Shown: positions 45,483 to 54,861, numbered from the stretch's first letter. The stretch: 64,000 nt of DNA from Campylobacter corcagiensis (GCF_013201645.1 NZ_CP053842.1:806001-870000), one strand, 5' to 3'. The notes: generated from the sequence alone by a model not told the origin. Translations and numbers: made by a program.

Positions 45483-46869
45483 TTAATGGGCTTTTATACC
45501 TAACATCTAACGATTTAGAAAGTATTTTTTTAGCACACTTTGCTCCAGCTTTTTGAGTAAAAATTTCACCCTTTAAAAGAACGCTTTTGATGTCCAGTTC
45601 GTCTTTGATATCACCTATAAAATCATCAAAAAAGTGCATCAAACTCTCAATATATCCATAGCTTAATAATCTATCATCTACACCTGCTAGTTTAAAACTC
45701 ATGCCACTTCTTATAAATTTAACCGTGTCAAATTTTAGCTCATTTATAAAGCAATCAATCCTCGGTCCTTTTTGCCCTAAAAAGTCGCTTGCCATTTCAA
45801 AAAGATAGTCTCTATTCTTGCCAAAAAGTACTAAACTTGCCATATCTAAAAGTAATAAAAAATCTGTAGAGTCTTTAATGCTACCACTTGGAAATCTGAA
45901 ATTTTTACTAAAATTATTAAAAAGCCTAAGCCCTGTATCATCAGCTTTTATCATATTTTCTAACTCATCAAAGCTTAAAATTTCACTAAATTTAACTAAA
46001 CTTTTAGCTCCTTTATAATAAACATTATCACTTATTTCTACATCGCAGCTTTTATTTTCAAAACTAAAATTTCCACCATTTATAACTAAAATTTCATCAT
46101 CTTGAACTAAAATTTTAAAGCCTTTATGCTCTGTTTTAACACTTATAAAGAAAATTTCATCTTTATTTAGAGCGTTTAGTAGGCTAAAAATAAAAAAGTC
46201 ACTTGCACCTTTTACATCAAAAAACATTGGAGCATTTTTGTGATTATCTCTAAAAATGGAATTTAGTTTAAGAGTAATAATTGGCTTTTCAAAACTAGCT
46301 AAGCAAATGAGAGTTTTTTCATCAGCTACAAATGCTTTATTTATATTTAAAAAGCTTGTTGGCATTATAAAATTTGAGCTAAAATTTAGTCCATTTTCCA
46401 TAATAAACTCGCCATTTTTATCTTTAAATTTTAAAGGTTGATTGTGAGTTAAATTTAGCTTACAAAACTCTAAAATTTCACTAAAATTTTCCTCATTTAC
46501 TAGTGTAAATTTACTATCTTTAAAAACAGAAACTTCACTAAAGATACCGTACTCATTTGACTTAGAATTTTTAATCATAAATGGTGTAATAGAGCTAAAT
46601 TTAGTATCAGGAATTTTAACATCAAAGCTAGGCATTTGATCTGTTACTTCAACGCTACTTTTTGATAAAAATATAGAATTTGGTATTAAATTCATACTCT
46701 CATCGCTAAATTTTAAAAGCTCATCTTCACTAGCATCAACATATAAAATAATTTCACTGTTTTTAAAAGTAATTGTGTATTTAAGGTTTGATTTTTTAGC
46801 ATAATAATCTAGAAAATATGCTAAATAAGGAATTTTGTGAGTATACTCAAATTTATAAGCTAAAATCAT
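45472..46869 (-). CDS. hydE: Hydrogenase accessory protein HydE (epsilonproteobacterial type)
   Basis: 465 residues, no catalytic motif I can recognise, no signal peptide or membrane helix. Assignment rests on position: the gene directly after hydD in the hydABCD cluster of Wolinella, Helicobacter and campylobacters is hydE, needed for hydrogenase activity in H. pylori as I recall. Seen: PSGSIKDSTDFLLLLDMASL and FLGQKGPRIDCFINELKFD in the C-terminal third, and a short CAKKILSKSLD tail. It overlaps hydD by 4 bases and hypF by 11. Not to be confused with the radical SAM HydE of [FeFe]-hydrogenases; there is no CxxxCxxC motif. Confidence 0.8.
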   Translation of the reverse strand: MILAYKFEYTHKIPYLAYFLDYYAKKSNLKYTITFKNSEIILYVDASEDELLKFSDESMNLIPNSIFLSKSSVEVTDQMPSFDVKIPDTKFSSITPFMIKNSKSNEYGIFSEVSVFKDSKFTLVNEENFSEILEFCKLNLTHNQPLKFKDKNGEFIMENGLNFSSNFIMPTSFLNINKAFVADEKTLICLASFEKPIITLKLNSIFRDNHKNAPMFFDVKGASDFFIFSLLNALNKDEIFFISVKTEHKGFKILVQDDEILVINGGNFSFENKSCDVEISDNVYYKGAKSLVKFSEILSFDELENMIKADDTGLRLFNNFSKNFRFPSGSIKDSTDFLLLLDMASLVLFGKNRDYLFEMASDFLGQKGPRIDCFINELKFDTVKFIRSGMSFKLAGVDDRLLSYGYIESLMHFFDDFIGDIKDELDIKSVLLKGEIFTQKAGAKCAKKILSKSLDVRYKSPLNDD

Positions 46870-47405
46870 AGCTCTCCTTTTTCGTGTTTAAATGCTATAT
46901 CTTGAAGGGTAATATTTCCTACTTTTTCATAGCTAAAACCTAAATTTTCTAAAAATTTAAGAGCGGTAATTTCTAACTTTGGCACTGCATTTAAAATTTC
47001 TAAACTCTGCTTAAATGTCATAGGCTCTATTCTTTTTGGTACAATGCCTAAAATTTGAGTATCTGGTAGATCTCCTAAAAACTCCATCGAATTTAGAGTT
47101 TGAAGCATTTCAACTTCATGAGCAGACCCACTCCATTTAATGCGGTTTGGCATATCAAGATAGTTAAAGTAATAAACATCGCCCACATTAGCATCATCAG
47201 CATCTATACAATCAATCATTAAAACCTTATCAAAGCTTGATATTATAGGCGTTAGAGCCATAGCAAGAGTTCCACCATCAACAAATTCTAGCTCATGCTC
47301 TTTAGAGTAAAATTTGTAGTTAAGCTTAAGGTAGTTGGCGAAGTGAACGCCAACTCCTTCATCGCCAAATAACACATTTCCAATACCTAAAATTAGGACT
47401 TTCAT
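46866..47405 (-). CDS. hydD: Hydrogenase maturation endopeptidase HydD
   Basis: Nickel-dependent peptidase that removes the C-terminal tail of HydB after the NiFe site is built. 179 residues, like HyaD/HupD. Seen: ILGIGNVLFGDEGVGVHFA at the N terminus with the conserved acidic Ni ligand (Glu of DEGVG), DGGTLAMALTPII, MIDCIDADDANVGDVYYF, and SAHEVEMLQTL with the conserved His. It shares one base with the end of hydC and overlaps hydE by 4. Confidence 0.95.
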   Translation of the reverse strand: MKVLILGIGNVLFGDEGVGVHFANYLKLNYKFYSKEHELEFVDGGTLAMALTPIISSFDKVLMIDCIDADDANVGDVYYFNYLDMPNRIKWSGSAHEVEMLQTLNSMEFLGDLPDTQILGIVPKRIEPMTFKQSLEILNAVPKLEITALKFLENLGFSYEKVGNITLQDIAFKHEKGEL

Positions 47406-48070
47406 TAATGCTCTTCTGGGAATTTGTAACCACTTATTACAGCATCCATTCCGCCATTTTTACCTTTTACTGCGTTAAATACCGCCATATACACATGAGC
47501 TACTACAAATATTATAATAATATCCATACAGATATGATGAATCACTCTAACATTTGCAAGACCCCCCATAAGTACTTCAAAAGGTCTACATATAGGATAT
47601 AAAAGTCCACCAAGTCCTTCATGGTAGACATGAACATATAAAATAAGCCCTGTTAGAATGATAAAAAACGCCACAATATAAAACATCAAATATGACGCAA
47701 ACTGAAGTGGATTATAAACCCCTTTCATGTGTGGATGTTCGCCTAGAAATAGATAGTATTTTATCTGAGCTATCCAAATTTTAGGATTTAGTGCATCTTT
47801 TATACTTACAAGTTCCTTTTTGCTTAGTGGGTCAAAAAAGAAAAGATAAGTTTTAAAAATAATAGCTGCTATCATTACAAAACCAGCTACAATATGGACA
47901 AATCTCCACTTAGCATGTAAAAAAAGCACCGGCTCATCACTAACTACTGGTGCTTGAAATACATAAGCAAGATAAAGTCCACTAATTATTAGGATAAATA
48001 TCGCAAAAAAGCGTATCCAATGCGATGCTCTATATCCTATACTAAATTCATATTCAGCTACTCTTTTCAT
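47405..48070 (-). CDS. hydC: Ni/Fe-hydrogenase cytochrome b subunit
   Basis: Membrane di-heme cytochrome b that anchors the periplasmic hydrogenase and passes electrons to menaquinone. 221 residues with four main helices. Candidate heme histidines: ASHWIRFFAIFILIISGLYL (TM1), KWRFVHIVAGFVMIAAII (TM2), and the pair in VRVIHHICMDIIIIFVVAHVY (TM4). It follows hydB by 10 bases, completing the HydABC respiratory module. Confidence 0.95.
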   Translation of the reverse strand: MKRVAEYEFSIGYRASHWIRFFAIFILIISGLYLAYVFQAPVVSDEPVLFLHAKWRFVHIVAGFVMIAAIIFKTYLFFFDPLSKKELVSIKDALNPKIWIAQIKYYLFLGEHPHMKGVYNPLQFASYLMFYIVAFFIILTGLILYVHVYHEGLGGLLYPICRPFEVLMGGLANVRVIHHICMDIIIIFVVAHVYMAVFNAVKGKNGGMDAVISGYKFPEEH

Positions 48071-48080
48071 ATTCGCCTCC

Positions 48081-49793
48081 TTAAATGCTTACCTTATAGT
48101 TACCGAGTTTGTTGCCCTTTGTATCCATAACATGAACTGCACAAGCAATACAAGGATCATATGAGTGTATTTTTCTAATTATCTCAAGTGGTCTAGTTGG
48201 ATCAGCTACTTTTAAGCCGATAAGACACGCTTCATAGCTTCCCATTATACCATCTTTATCTTTTGGACTTGCGTTTAATGTGCTTGGAACAACCGCTTGC
48301 CAATTTTCTACTACACCATTTTTTATTCTTGTCCAGTGACTTAAAGCTCCTCTTGGAACATGCCCTATGTATCTGCCTTTATACTCTTTATTTTTGTCTA
48401 TTTTATACTTAGCAGCTGTAGTTGTATCTCCGCTTTTTATATTTTCTGCTAGGCTGTTAAGTGCCATTAGACCATTATCAGCTATAACTTTTGCCTCTAT
48501 CATACGACAAGCTGTTCTACCAAGTGTACTTAGAACCGCACTTAATGGAAGACCAGTGTCAGCTAAGAATTTATCTACAACTGGAACTACATATTTATTA
48601 CCTTTTGCATAATTTACTACGATATTTGCCAAAGGTCCAACTTGAAGTGGCTTACCATCATACCTTGGAGCTTTTATCCAGCTATATTTACCTTTTGTAT
48701 CAAAAACTTTTGTATCAACCATTTCGCCTTGCGCATTTATGGTTTTCTCATCTTTAAAACCAGTATAATTTGGCTCTTGTTCACCATCGTATGGATGAAG
48801 TGCTTTATCATTTTTATACCAAGCATGAGTTGCCTCTTCTGTAAGCTTACTCTCATCTAAATCTAAGACTTTGCTTAGATCTCCATTCATTATAATACCA
48901 CTTTCAAATAAAAACTCATTTTTACTAACTTGAAATTCTTGATGAGTCCATAAATTTGCAACCCCTACATCATTTAATACGCTAGGTTCGTTTGCGTAAG
49001 CCTTTCCAGCCATAACAAGATCAGCATAGTATGCTCGGTTTATAAAGTCAGCAACTTCTTGGAATTTAGTCATGTACTCACCGAGTCTTACTGGGTTTAA
49101 GATATCCATTACACATGTTACTCCACCAACACAAAGGCTTTGTGGGTGAGGTTGTTTAGCACCAAAGACAGCCATCATCTGAGCTGCTACTCTTTGAATT
49201 CTCAAGCACTCAAGATAGTGACTAAGAGCAATCAGATTTTGTTCAGGTGTGAAGTGATATGTTGAGTGACCATAATATGCATTAGCAAATGGTCCAAGAT
49301 TTCCTTTGTCTACAAAAGCTTTTACTTTAGCTTGAACGCCTTTTAGATGGTCTGCACCACAAGCATAAGGAAAATCTGTATATTTAAATGCTTCATCTTG
49401 AGCCTTAAATGGATCTGCACTTAATGCGCTTACAATATCTACAAAATCAAGTGCGTGGAGTTGATAAAAGTGAACTGGGTGGTCATGCATAAACAGAGCA
49501 CAACTCATAAGGGTTCTTGTAAGTGTAGCATTAAGTGGTGGGGTTATACCAAGAGCATTTTCAACTGCAATTGTTCCAGCTTTGTAGTGTGAAAAAGTAC
49601 AAACACCACAAATTCTTTGCATTAGAAGTGGAACATCTCTTGGATCTCGTCCTTTTGCAATGGTTTCTAAACCTCTCCATAAAGTTGAGCCTGTATAAGC
49701 ATCAGTTACAATGCCATTATCATCAATAATAACCTCTACTCTTAAGTGACCCTCTATTCTAGTGATAGGATCTACTACTATTCTTTGTGACAT
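48081..49793 (-). CDS. hydB: [NiFe]-hydrogenase large subunit
   Basis: Catalytic subunit that oxidises H2 in the periplasm. 570 residues. The N-terminal NiFe ligands are Cys62 and Cys65 in RICGVC; the C-terminal pair is Cys548 and Cys551 in DPCIACAVH. HydD should cleave after His554, releasing a 16-residue tail (VMDTKGNKLGNYKVSI). Other family text: VDPITRIEGHLRVEV, PHPQSLCVGGVTCV, GALSHWTRIKNG. It follows hydA by 11 bases. It is a group 1 membrane-bound uptake hydrogenase by subunit make-up. Confidence 0.97.
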   Translation of the reverse strand: MSQRIVVDPITRIEGHLRVEVIIDDNGIVTDAYTGSTLWRGLETIAKGRDPRDVPLLMQRICGVCTFSHYKAGTIAVENALGITPPLNATLTRTLMSCALFMHDHPVHFYQLHALDFVDIVSALSADPFKAQDEAFKYTDFPYACGADHLKGVQAKVKAFVDKGNLGPFANAYYGHSTYHFTPEQNLIALSHYLECLRIQRVAAQMMAVFGAKQPHPQSLCVGGVTCVMDILNPVRLGEYMTKFQEVADFINRAYYADLVMAGKAYANEPSVLNDVGVANLWTHQEFQVSKNEFLFESGIIMNGDLSKVLDLDESKLTEEATHAWYKNDKALHPYDGEQEPNYTGFKDEKTINAQGEMVDTKVFDTKGKYSWIKAPRYDGKPLQVGPLANIVVNYAKGNKYVVPVVDKFLADTGLPLSAVLSTLGRTACRMIEAKVIADNGLMALNSLAENIKSGDTTTAAKYKIDKNKEYKGRYIGHVPRGALSHWTRIKNGVVENWQAVVPSTLNASPKDKDGIMGSYEACLIGLKVADPTRPLEIIRKIHSYDPCIACAVHVMDTKGNKLGNYKVSI

Positions 49794-49804
49794 ATATTAT
49801 CTCC

Positions 49805-50938
49805 TTATTTTTTTGCAGCACCGATTGCTGCGTGAGCTGCGATAGCAACACCTGCGATAGCTAAAACACCTATACTTATTCTATCAGCAGTTGCATCTGC
49901 TCCTAAACCACCAAAAACGCTTTTATAAAGTCTATTTGTAAGTGGCTCTTGAAGTGGACCCATTGTATCCCAAAAATCAGGTTCGCTACATCCTATACAG
50001 CCATGACCTGCTTGAACTGGCCAACTAGTGTGCTGGTTAAATCTCTCTTTTGAGCAGTTATTAAATGTATATGGACCTTTACAGCCTACCTTATATAGAC
50101 AATAACCATCTTTTGCACCTTCATCACCAAAACTCTCTACGAACTCACCCGCATCAAAGCGACCTCTTCTTTCGCAAAGATCGTGAATTCTTAGTCCATA
50201 TGCCCATTTTGGTCTATTGTAGTTATCAAGAGCAGGAAGTGTACCAAATAAAATATAGTGAAGAACATTTCCTATGATATTTCTCTCACTTGGCGGACAG
50301 CCTGGAACATTTATAACAGGCTTGCTAGTTATCTTACTAAGAGGTTGAGAGTTGGTTGGGTTTGGATATGCTGCTTGAACACCACCAAAACTAGAACAGG
50401 TTCCTATGGCAAAAATAGCAGCAGCATTTTGTGAAGCAATTCTACAATGTTCTGCCCCTGTTGTGCCGTGTGGTCCTACAGTTAGATAAAACTCACTCGA
50501 TCCAGCAGGAATTCCACCTTCTACCATTAAGATATACTGACCTTTATACTTCTCAATAGCATTTTCAAGGTTTTCTTCAGCTTGCCAACCACTTGCTGAC
50601 ATAATTGTTTCATGATACTCTAAACTTATATAGTCAAATATCAAACTATCAATAGAAGGAGTATCTACTCTTAGTAAACTCTCACTACATCCTGTACATT
50701 CTGCCATATGTAGCCATATAACAGGAAGTCTATCAGCTAGTTCAGCTGCTCTTGCCACGCTTGGTGCAAACACACTTGGCAACCCTATAGCAGCTGTCAT
50801 AGCTCCAGCCCATTTCATAAAATCTCTTCTTGTAAAACCCTTTTCTATAAGAGCGTCTTTTATAGAACCATTTTTTAAGCTAGGTAGTTTTTCTAAACTA
50901 TCTAGTCTTGCAATGATTTTTTCTTTTAATTTAACCAT
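49805..50938 (-). CDS. hydA: [NiFe]-hydrogenase small subunit with Tat signal
   Basis: Fe-S electron-transfer subunit exported with HydB by the Tat route. 377 residues. The twin-arginine motif RRDFMKWAG starts at residue 37, after an unusually long N-region, and the h-region ends near APSVARA. Cluster cysteines: WLHMAECTGCSESLL, GTCSSFGG, NVPGCPPSERNIIG, and CKGPYTFNNC with GHGCIGCSEPDFWD. A C-terminal helix (IGVLAIAGVAIAAHAAIGAA) anchors the subunit next to HydC. First gene of the hydABCDE-hypF-nikR-hypBCDEA run. Confidence 0.97.
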   Translation of the reverse strand: MVKLKEKIIARLDSLEKLPSLKNGSIKDALIEKGFTRRDFMKWAGAMTAAIGLPSVFAPSVARAAELADRLPVIWLHMAECTGCSESLLRVDTPSIDSLIFDYISLEYHETIMSASGWQAEENLENAIEKYKGQYILMVEGGIPAGSSEFYLTVGPHGTTGAEHCRIASQNAAAIFAIGTCSSFGGVQAAYPNPTNSQPLSKITSKPVINVPGCPPSERNIIGNVLHYILFGTLPALDNYNRPKWAYGLRIHDLCERRGRFDAGEFVESFGDEGAKDGYCLYKVGCKGPYTFNNCSKERFNQHTSWPVQAGHGCIGCSEPDFWDTMGPLQEPLTNRLYKSVFGGLGADATADRISIGVLAIAGVAIAAHAAIGAAKK

Positions 50939-50982
50939 TACAACTCCTTTTAATTACTTTGCTAAATTAGCAGATTTATGAG

Positions 50983-50988
50983 ATTATA
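50983..50988 (-). promoter_or_regulatory. -10 box of the hydABCDE-hyp operon
   Basis: The minus strand reads AGATATAATCTC, with TATAAT 45 bases before the hydA ATG. The surrounding 250 bases between hydA and the divergent plus-strand genes hold this promoter and the one at 51134; nothing else is recognised. Confidence 0.5.
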
Positions 50989-51133
50989 TCTTAAATTTAA
51001 GTAAAAGATTCTTAAATTTGCATAAATTTTTTGAGTAATATTTTATCTTATTTTATAATATATTAAGAATTAATTTAATCTTATGTTGAAAATTTATATT
51101 TTATTTTTCAAGTTAAATTTATATATTTTTAAG

Positions 51134-51168
51134 TATAATTTGATTTATTTTAGGAGATAGTCTATCTC
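51134..51168 (+). promoter_or_regulatory. Promoter and 15-bp palindromic operator of unit A
   Basis: TATAAT at 51134-51139 is followed 14 bases later by GAGATAG-T-CTATCTC (51154-51168), a perfect palindrome with a one-base centre. The palindrome ends 21 bases before the ATG at 51190 and would lie just after the transcription start. The same design occurs at 55721-55735 before unit B. It does not look like the Fur or PerR boxes of campylobacters. Confidence 0.65.
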
Positions 51169-51189
51169 ATTAACATTTTAAGGATTTTT

Positions 51190-51885
51190 ATGAAAAAAGC
51201 ACTGATTACTCTTGGGGTAATTATTCTATGTTTTTTGGTATATCTTTTTGTTCCTAGTGTAAATAGCTGGGTAAATCAAAGTCTAAAAGTTTTAACCACT
51301 TTTGGTCCTGATACTATTGATAATGTCATTGAATATCTAAGAAGCTATGGCAAACTAACAGCAGTTGTAAGTTTTGCTCTTATGGTTTTAGCAGCAGTTC
51401 TTGCTCCAATACCACAGTTTCTTATAACTTTATCAAATGCAGCTATTTTTGGCTGGATAGGTGGAGCAGCACTATCTTGGATATCATCCATGGTAGGAGC
51501 AACACTTTGCTTTTATATCGCTAGACTCTTAGGAAGGGATGCGGTTGAGAAATTTGTAAGTCCATCTATGCTTGACTCAGGCGATCAGTATTTTGAAAGA
51601 TATGGAAAACATACTATCTTAGTTTGTCGTTTACTTCCATTTATAAGCTTTGATTTTATTAGTTATCTTGCAGGGCTTACAAATATGAGATTTATTAGCT
51701 TTTTTGTAGCAACTGGTATAGGACAACTTCCTGCTACGCTTGTATATAGCTACTTTGGTGGAAATTTTAGCGGCGGGGCTAAGTTAATATTTATCTCGCT
51801 AATGTGTCTATTTGCTATATCAATCATAATCTATATAGCAAAAAGCATCTATGATAAAAAATATAGCAAAAATAGCTCTAACTAG
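51190..51885 (+). CDS. TVP38/TMEM64 (VTT domain) family membrane protein, first copy
   Basis: Inner-membrane protein of the VTT/DedA-related superfamily; members have been linked to lipid scrambling and ion transport, but none fixes the function here. 231 residues. A TM helix at 5-22, then the VTT core: PIPQFLITLSNAAIFGWIGG, SWISSMVGATLCFYIARLLGR, the re-entrant-loop-like RLLPFISFDFISYLAGLTNM, and TGIGQLPATLVYSYFGG. The C terminus is basic. It overlaps the second VTT gene by 35 bases. E. coli ydjX and ydjZ, which flank ydjY, are of the same family, and a YdjY-like gene is two genes downstream. Confidence 0.88.
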   Translation: MKKALITLGVIILCFLVYLFVPSVNSWVNQSLKVLTTFGPDTIDNVIEYLRSYGKLTAVVSFALMVLAAVLAPIPQFLITLSNAAIFGWIGGAALSWISSMVGATLCFYIARLLGRDAVEKFVSPSMLDSGDQYFERYGKHTILVCRLLPFISFDFISYLAGLTNMRFISFFVATGIGQLPATLVYSYFGGNFSGGAKLIFISLMCLFAISIIIYIAKSIYDKKYSKNSSN

Positions 51886-52477
51886 TGCTATTTTAACCAT
51901 CGGTGCTATTGTTTTACTAAATGTAGATTCTGAGAATTTAAGAGATTTTGTTGAAAAATCAGGCATTTTTGCAAATTTAACTTTTATTTTGAGCTTTGCA
52001 ATTTTGCCAATTTTTTTCTTTCCTGTATCTATTTTAGCAATTATTAGTGGAGTATTTTTTGGGCTTTTTTGGGGAAGTATTTACACTATGGTTGGAGCTA
52101 TGATAAATTGTGCTTTAATGTATTATCTTTCAAATTTATTAGGTAAAGATGTTAAATTTCCAAAATTTATAACAGACTTAAATAAATTTGATGATAGAAA
52201 GCTATTTATCGCTTTTTGTGTACTTCGTTTCCTGCCTATAGTGCCATATAATGCTCTAAATTATGCACCTATTGTATGCAGAATAAATTTTAAAAGCTAT
52301 ATATTAAGCTCATTTTTAGGCTTTATTCCATGGACGCCGATTTTTGTAAATATCGGTGTTAACTCAGGTGATAAAAATGGCTTAATAATCTCGGTTTTAA
52401 TAGCAGTATTTGCTATCTTACTATCCATAATCGCTACAAAATGGATACAAAAAAACTATATAAAGGATAAAATTTGA
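51851..52477 (+). CDS. TVP38/TMEM64 (VTT domain) family membrane protein, second copy
   Basis: 208 residues, same superfamily as the preceding gene but only distantly similar to it. The VTT core shows LPIFFFPVSILAIISGVFFG, GSIYTMVGAMINCALMYYLSNLLG, and LRFLPIVPYNALNYAPIVCRI, followed by SFLGFIPWTPIFVNIGVNSG. Its ATG lies 35 bases inside the first VTT gene in another frame, without a strong ribosome-binding site, so coupled translation is likely. Two unequal VTT proteins in a row may form a heteromer. It overlaps the lipoprotein gene by 4 bases. Confidence 0.87.
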   Translation: MIKNIAKIALTSAILTIGAIVLLNVDSENLRDFVEKSGIFANLTFILSFAILPIFFFPVSILAIISGVFFGLFWGSIYTMVGAMINCALMYYLSNLLGKDVKFPKFITDLNKFDDRKLFIAFCVLRFLPIVPYNALNYAPIVCRINFKSYILSSFLGFIPWTPIFVNIGVNSGDKNGLIISVLIAVFAILLSIIATKWIQKNYIKDKI

Positions 52478-53109
52478 AAAAATTACTATTAATATTTGCT
52501 GCTTTGTTTATTGTGGGTTGTTCTAATCCAAGGAGCGATCTATCTAATGTAAATATTGAAGGCGTTAGTTTGGATAATCCACTACTTGTAAATTCAGATG
52601 AGAGAAGTGTAACTGTGTTTGGAAGTGTAAATGAAAAATATTTAGGTCAATCAACTCGCCATGCTGTGGTATTTGATGAGGGTAAATTTGGAAATAAAGC
52701 TATTTTTTATGGATATGCAAATCAGCTTGATTTTTATAAAGCTTTAATTGATTTAGGGGCAAAAGCTGGAAATAACATGTTTAAACCAACCGCTTCAAAG
52801 ACTAATGTTGAAGGCGATAAGATAAAAGTAGAAGTAAAATGGGAAGGTGCTAATAGATGGTATGATATTAACGAAGTTATCATTGATAGCAACTCTAAGC
52901 CGATTGATATGAGATTTGGCGGAAACCAAAAAGCATCATCACAGCTTCAAACAGGCTGTATTGCTTGTCTTGATAGTTGCCCTGTAGGAATTATATCAAA
53001 TCATACCTATACTTACGAAGCTGTTGAAAAGAGAAAAGAGGTAGAATTTAGAGGAAATCCAGAGCTTTTATCAAGTGGTGGGGTTGCTATTAAATTTAGC
53101 GTGATATGA
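52474..53109 (+). CDS. YdjY-like lipoprotein with a C-x2-C-x3-C cluster
   Basis: Exported lipoprotein: MKKLLLIFAALFIVGCSNP with lipobox Cys16. 211 residues. The middle (RHAVVFDEGKFGNKAIFYG, LIDLGAKAGNN, VEVKWEG) resembles the YdjY domain in layout, an assignment by memory of the pattern. A C-terminal GCIACLDSCPVG provides Cys162, Cys165 and Cys169, a possible metal or Fe-S site outside the cytoplasm. E. coli ydjXYZ also groups two TVP38 proteins with YdjY. The start is a TTG overlapping the previous stop. What it binds is unknown. Confidence 0.72.
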   Translation: MKKLLLIFAALFIVGCSNPRSDLSNVNIEGVSLDNPLLVNSDERSVTVFGSVNEKYLGQSTRHAVVFDEGKFGNKAIFYGYANQLDFYKALIDLGAKAGNNMFKPTASKTNVEGDKIKVEVKWEGANRWYDINEVIIDSNSKPIDMRFGGNQKASSQLQTGCIACLDSCPVGIISNHTYTYEAVEKRKEVEFRGNPELLSSGGVAIKFSVI

Positions 53110-53474
53110 ATTTAATTATCAAGGCAATTTTCTACGCACTTTGTGGATCTATTTTTGGGCTGATATTAGACGCTGTTGGTTCACTTAGTGTGTGGTTTGA
53201 GATGAGAGTTCATATATGGCAAATTTTGTTTTTTAGCATTTTTATTTGGGTTTTAGCTGGAGTTTTTATTATTAAAATTTATCCATCTATTTTGTATATT
53301 TTAGAAATTTTATTTGTTATAGTATGTGCTATATTTGATAGATTTCATACAATATATTTTGACATAAAAGAGATAGTAGATTTTGGTTTTAGTTTTGAGA
53401 TATTTTATTTAGCAATTGCTACTGCAACTATTGCTATAAATTTGACTATTTGGAGATATTATGGAAGGAAATAG
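53106..53474 (+). CDS. Small four-helix membrane protein, unknown function
   Basis: 122 residues, no family recognised. Four hydrophobic segments: 2-22, about 33-55, 60-80 and 95-117. Short polar loops hold RVHIWQ and DRFHTIYFDIKE, whose histidines could face one side of the membrane. It overlaps the lipoprotein gene by 4 bases and the symporter gene by 14 bases, so it belongs to the unit and may be an accessory subunit of the symporter. Confidence 0.65.
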   Translation: MNLIIKAIFYALCGSIFGLILDAVGSLSVWFEMRVHIWQILFFSIFIWVLAGVFIIKIYPSILYILEILFVIVCAIFDRFHTIYFDIKEIVDFGFSFEIFYLAIATATIAINLTIWRYYGRK

Positions 53475-54861
53475 CTTTTTAGTTGGAATTTTATTTTGGG
53501 GATTTTTAGTTGTTTATAGTGTGATAATGTATATTATGTCACCAAAAACTAGAACTATTGAGAGTTTTTTTAAAGGCACAGATGAGAAAGGAAATCCAGT
53601 AAGTCCTACTCTTTTAATAGTTAGTATATTTATAAGCTGGATATTTGCAAAATCAGTTACAAATGCTGCGAATTTAGGAGCTGAGTTTGGTATCGTAGGT
53701 GGTCTTGCTTATGCAACTTATTGGCTTTGTATTCCTGTGGCTGGATTTGCTATTTATAGACTTAGAGTTAAATACGGTGCAACTGGACTTATAGAATTTC
53801 TCAACTCAAACTACGGAAGACTTGCGACTTTTGCTTTTAGTGTTGCTATTTTGATCCGTTTGTTTAACGAAGTTTGGAGCAATACTTCAGTTGTTGGTGG
53901 ATATTATGGTGCAAGTGGAAGCAACTCTTTTATTGCCGCAGCCTTGCTTTTTACACTTGCTACTCTTATCTATTCGCTAAAAGGTGGGCTTCGTGGAAGT
54001 ATAGTTACAGATCTAGTTCAAACAGGAGTTTTTGTTATGGGTCTTGTTTGGGTGCTGTTTTTTATACTACCACAACATGATATTAGCGAGTTTACAAGCA
54101 GTGGTAGTTGGAAGTTAAGCACTGGAGTTGACCTGCTTTTAGTAACTTGCCTTCAAATTTTAAGCTATCCATTTCACGATCCAGTTTTAACTGATAGAGG
54201 CTTTATATGTAAAGAAAAAGTTATGCTAAAAGCCTTTATAATCTCTGGGCTTTTAGGTTTTATAACCATACTTCTTTTTAGCTTTATCGGTATTCATGCA
54301 CAGCTTATTGGAATGGTAAATGATGGAAATATTCCTGCGACACTAGCTAAAACAATGGGCGTTGGAGCTATGTTTTTGATGAGTATAGTTATGATGAGTG
54401 CGGCTGGATCAACGCTTGATTCAACATTTGCTAGTCTTTCAAAGCTTATTGGGTATGATTTAGCTTTAGTAATTGATAAAAAACTCATTTCAAAAAGCGT
54501 AAATATCGGAATTGCTTCTATGATAATTTTTGCGCTAATTGGAAATTTGCCGATGATTTATGGCACAGATATCTTAAAAGCAACTACAATTAGCGGAACG
54601 ATGGTTATGGGATTAGCACCGATTTTCTTGCTTCATGGCGTAGTAAGACCAAATGCTTTATCGTTTCACTTATCATTTTGGATTGGGATATTTTTTGGAT
54701 TTTTAGAGACTTTAAAGATAACTCCATCGTGGATGGAGATAGGAAGTGGCAAATACGCTACCTTGCTTGGTGTAAATTTTTATGGTTTAGTTTTATGTAC
54801 TATTTTATTTTTAGTAGGTCCAAAAATAAGCGATAATTTTTGTAAAAAAGGCTCTTTTTGA
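53461..54861 (+). CDS. Sodium:solute symporter family transporter
   Basis: Inner-membrane carrier of the SSS (LeuT-fold) family coupling Na+ entry to solute uptake. 466 residues with about 13 helices. Seen: SILFISW-type TM1 text as LLIVSIFISWIFAKSVTNAA, GLAYATYWLCIPVAGFAIY, and the family helix MSIVMMSAAGSTLDSTFASLSKL with the sodium-site Ser/Thr residues. The substrate cannot be read from sequence. Its place between membrane proteins and sugar/radical-SAM genes suggests it imports the precursor of that pathway. It overlaps the metallophosphoesterase gene by 4 bases. Confidence 0.85.
   Translation: MEGNSFLVGILFWGFLVVYSVIMYIMSPKTRTIESFFKGTDEKGNPVSPTLLIVSIFISWIFAKSVTNAANLGAEFGIVGGLAYATYWLCIPVAGFAIYRLRVKYGATGLIEFLNSNYGRLATFAFSVAILIRLFNEVWSNTSVVGGYYGASGSNSFIAAALLFTLATLIYSLKGGLRGSIVTDLVQTGVFVMGLVWVLFFILPQHDISEFTSSGSWKLSTGVDLLLVTCLQILSYPFHDPVLTDRGFICKEKVMLKAFIISGLLGFITILLFSFIGIHAQLIGMVNDGNIPATLAKTMGVGAMFLMSIVMMSAAGSTLDSTFASLSKLIGYDLALVIDKKLISKSVNIGIASMIIFALIGNLPMIYGTDILKATTISGTMVMGLAPIFLLHGVVRPNALSFHLSFWIGIFFGFLETLKITPSWMEIGSGKYATLLGVNFYGLVLCTILFLVGPKISDNFCKKGSF

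Noticed and set aside
45472-46869. HydE as the radical SAM maturase of [FeFe]-hydrogenase
   Set aside because: No CxxxCxxC motif; the cluster encodes a [NiFe] enzyme.
51190-52477. The two VTT genes as one frameshifted gene
   Set aside because: Each has its own complete VTT core and its own N-terminal helix; the overlap is 35 bases in different frames.
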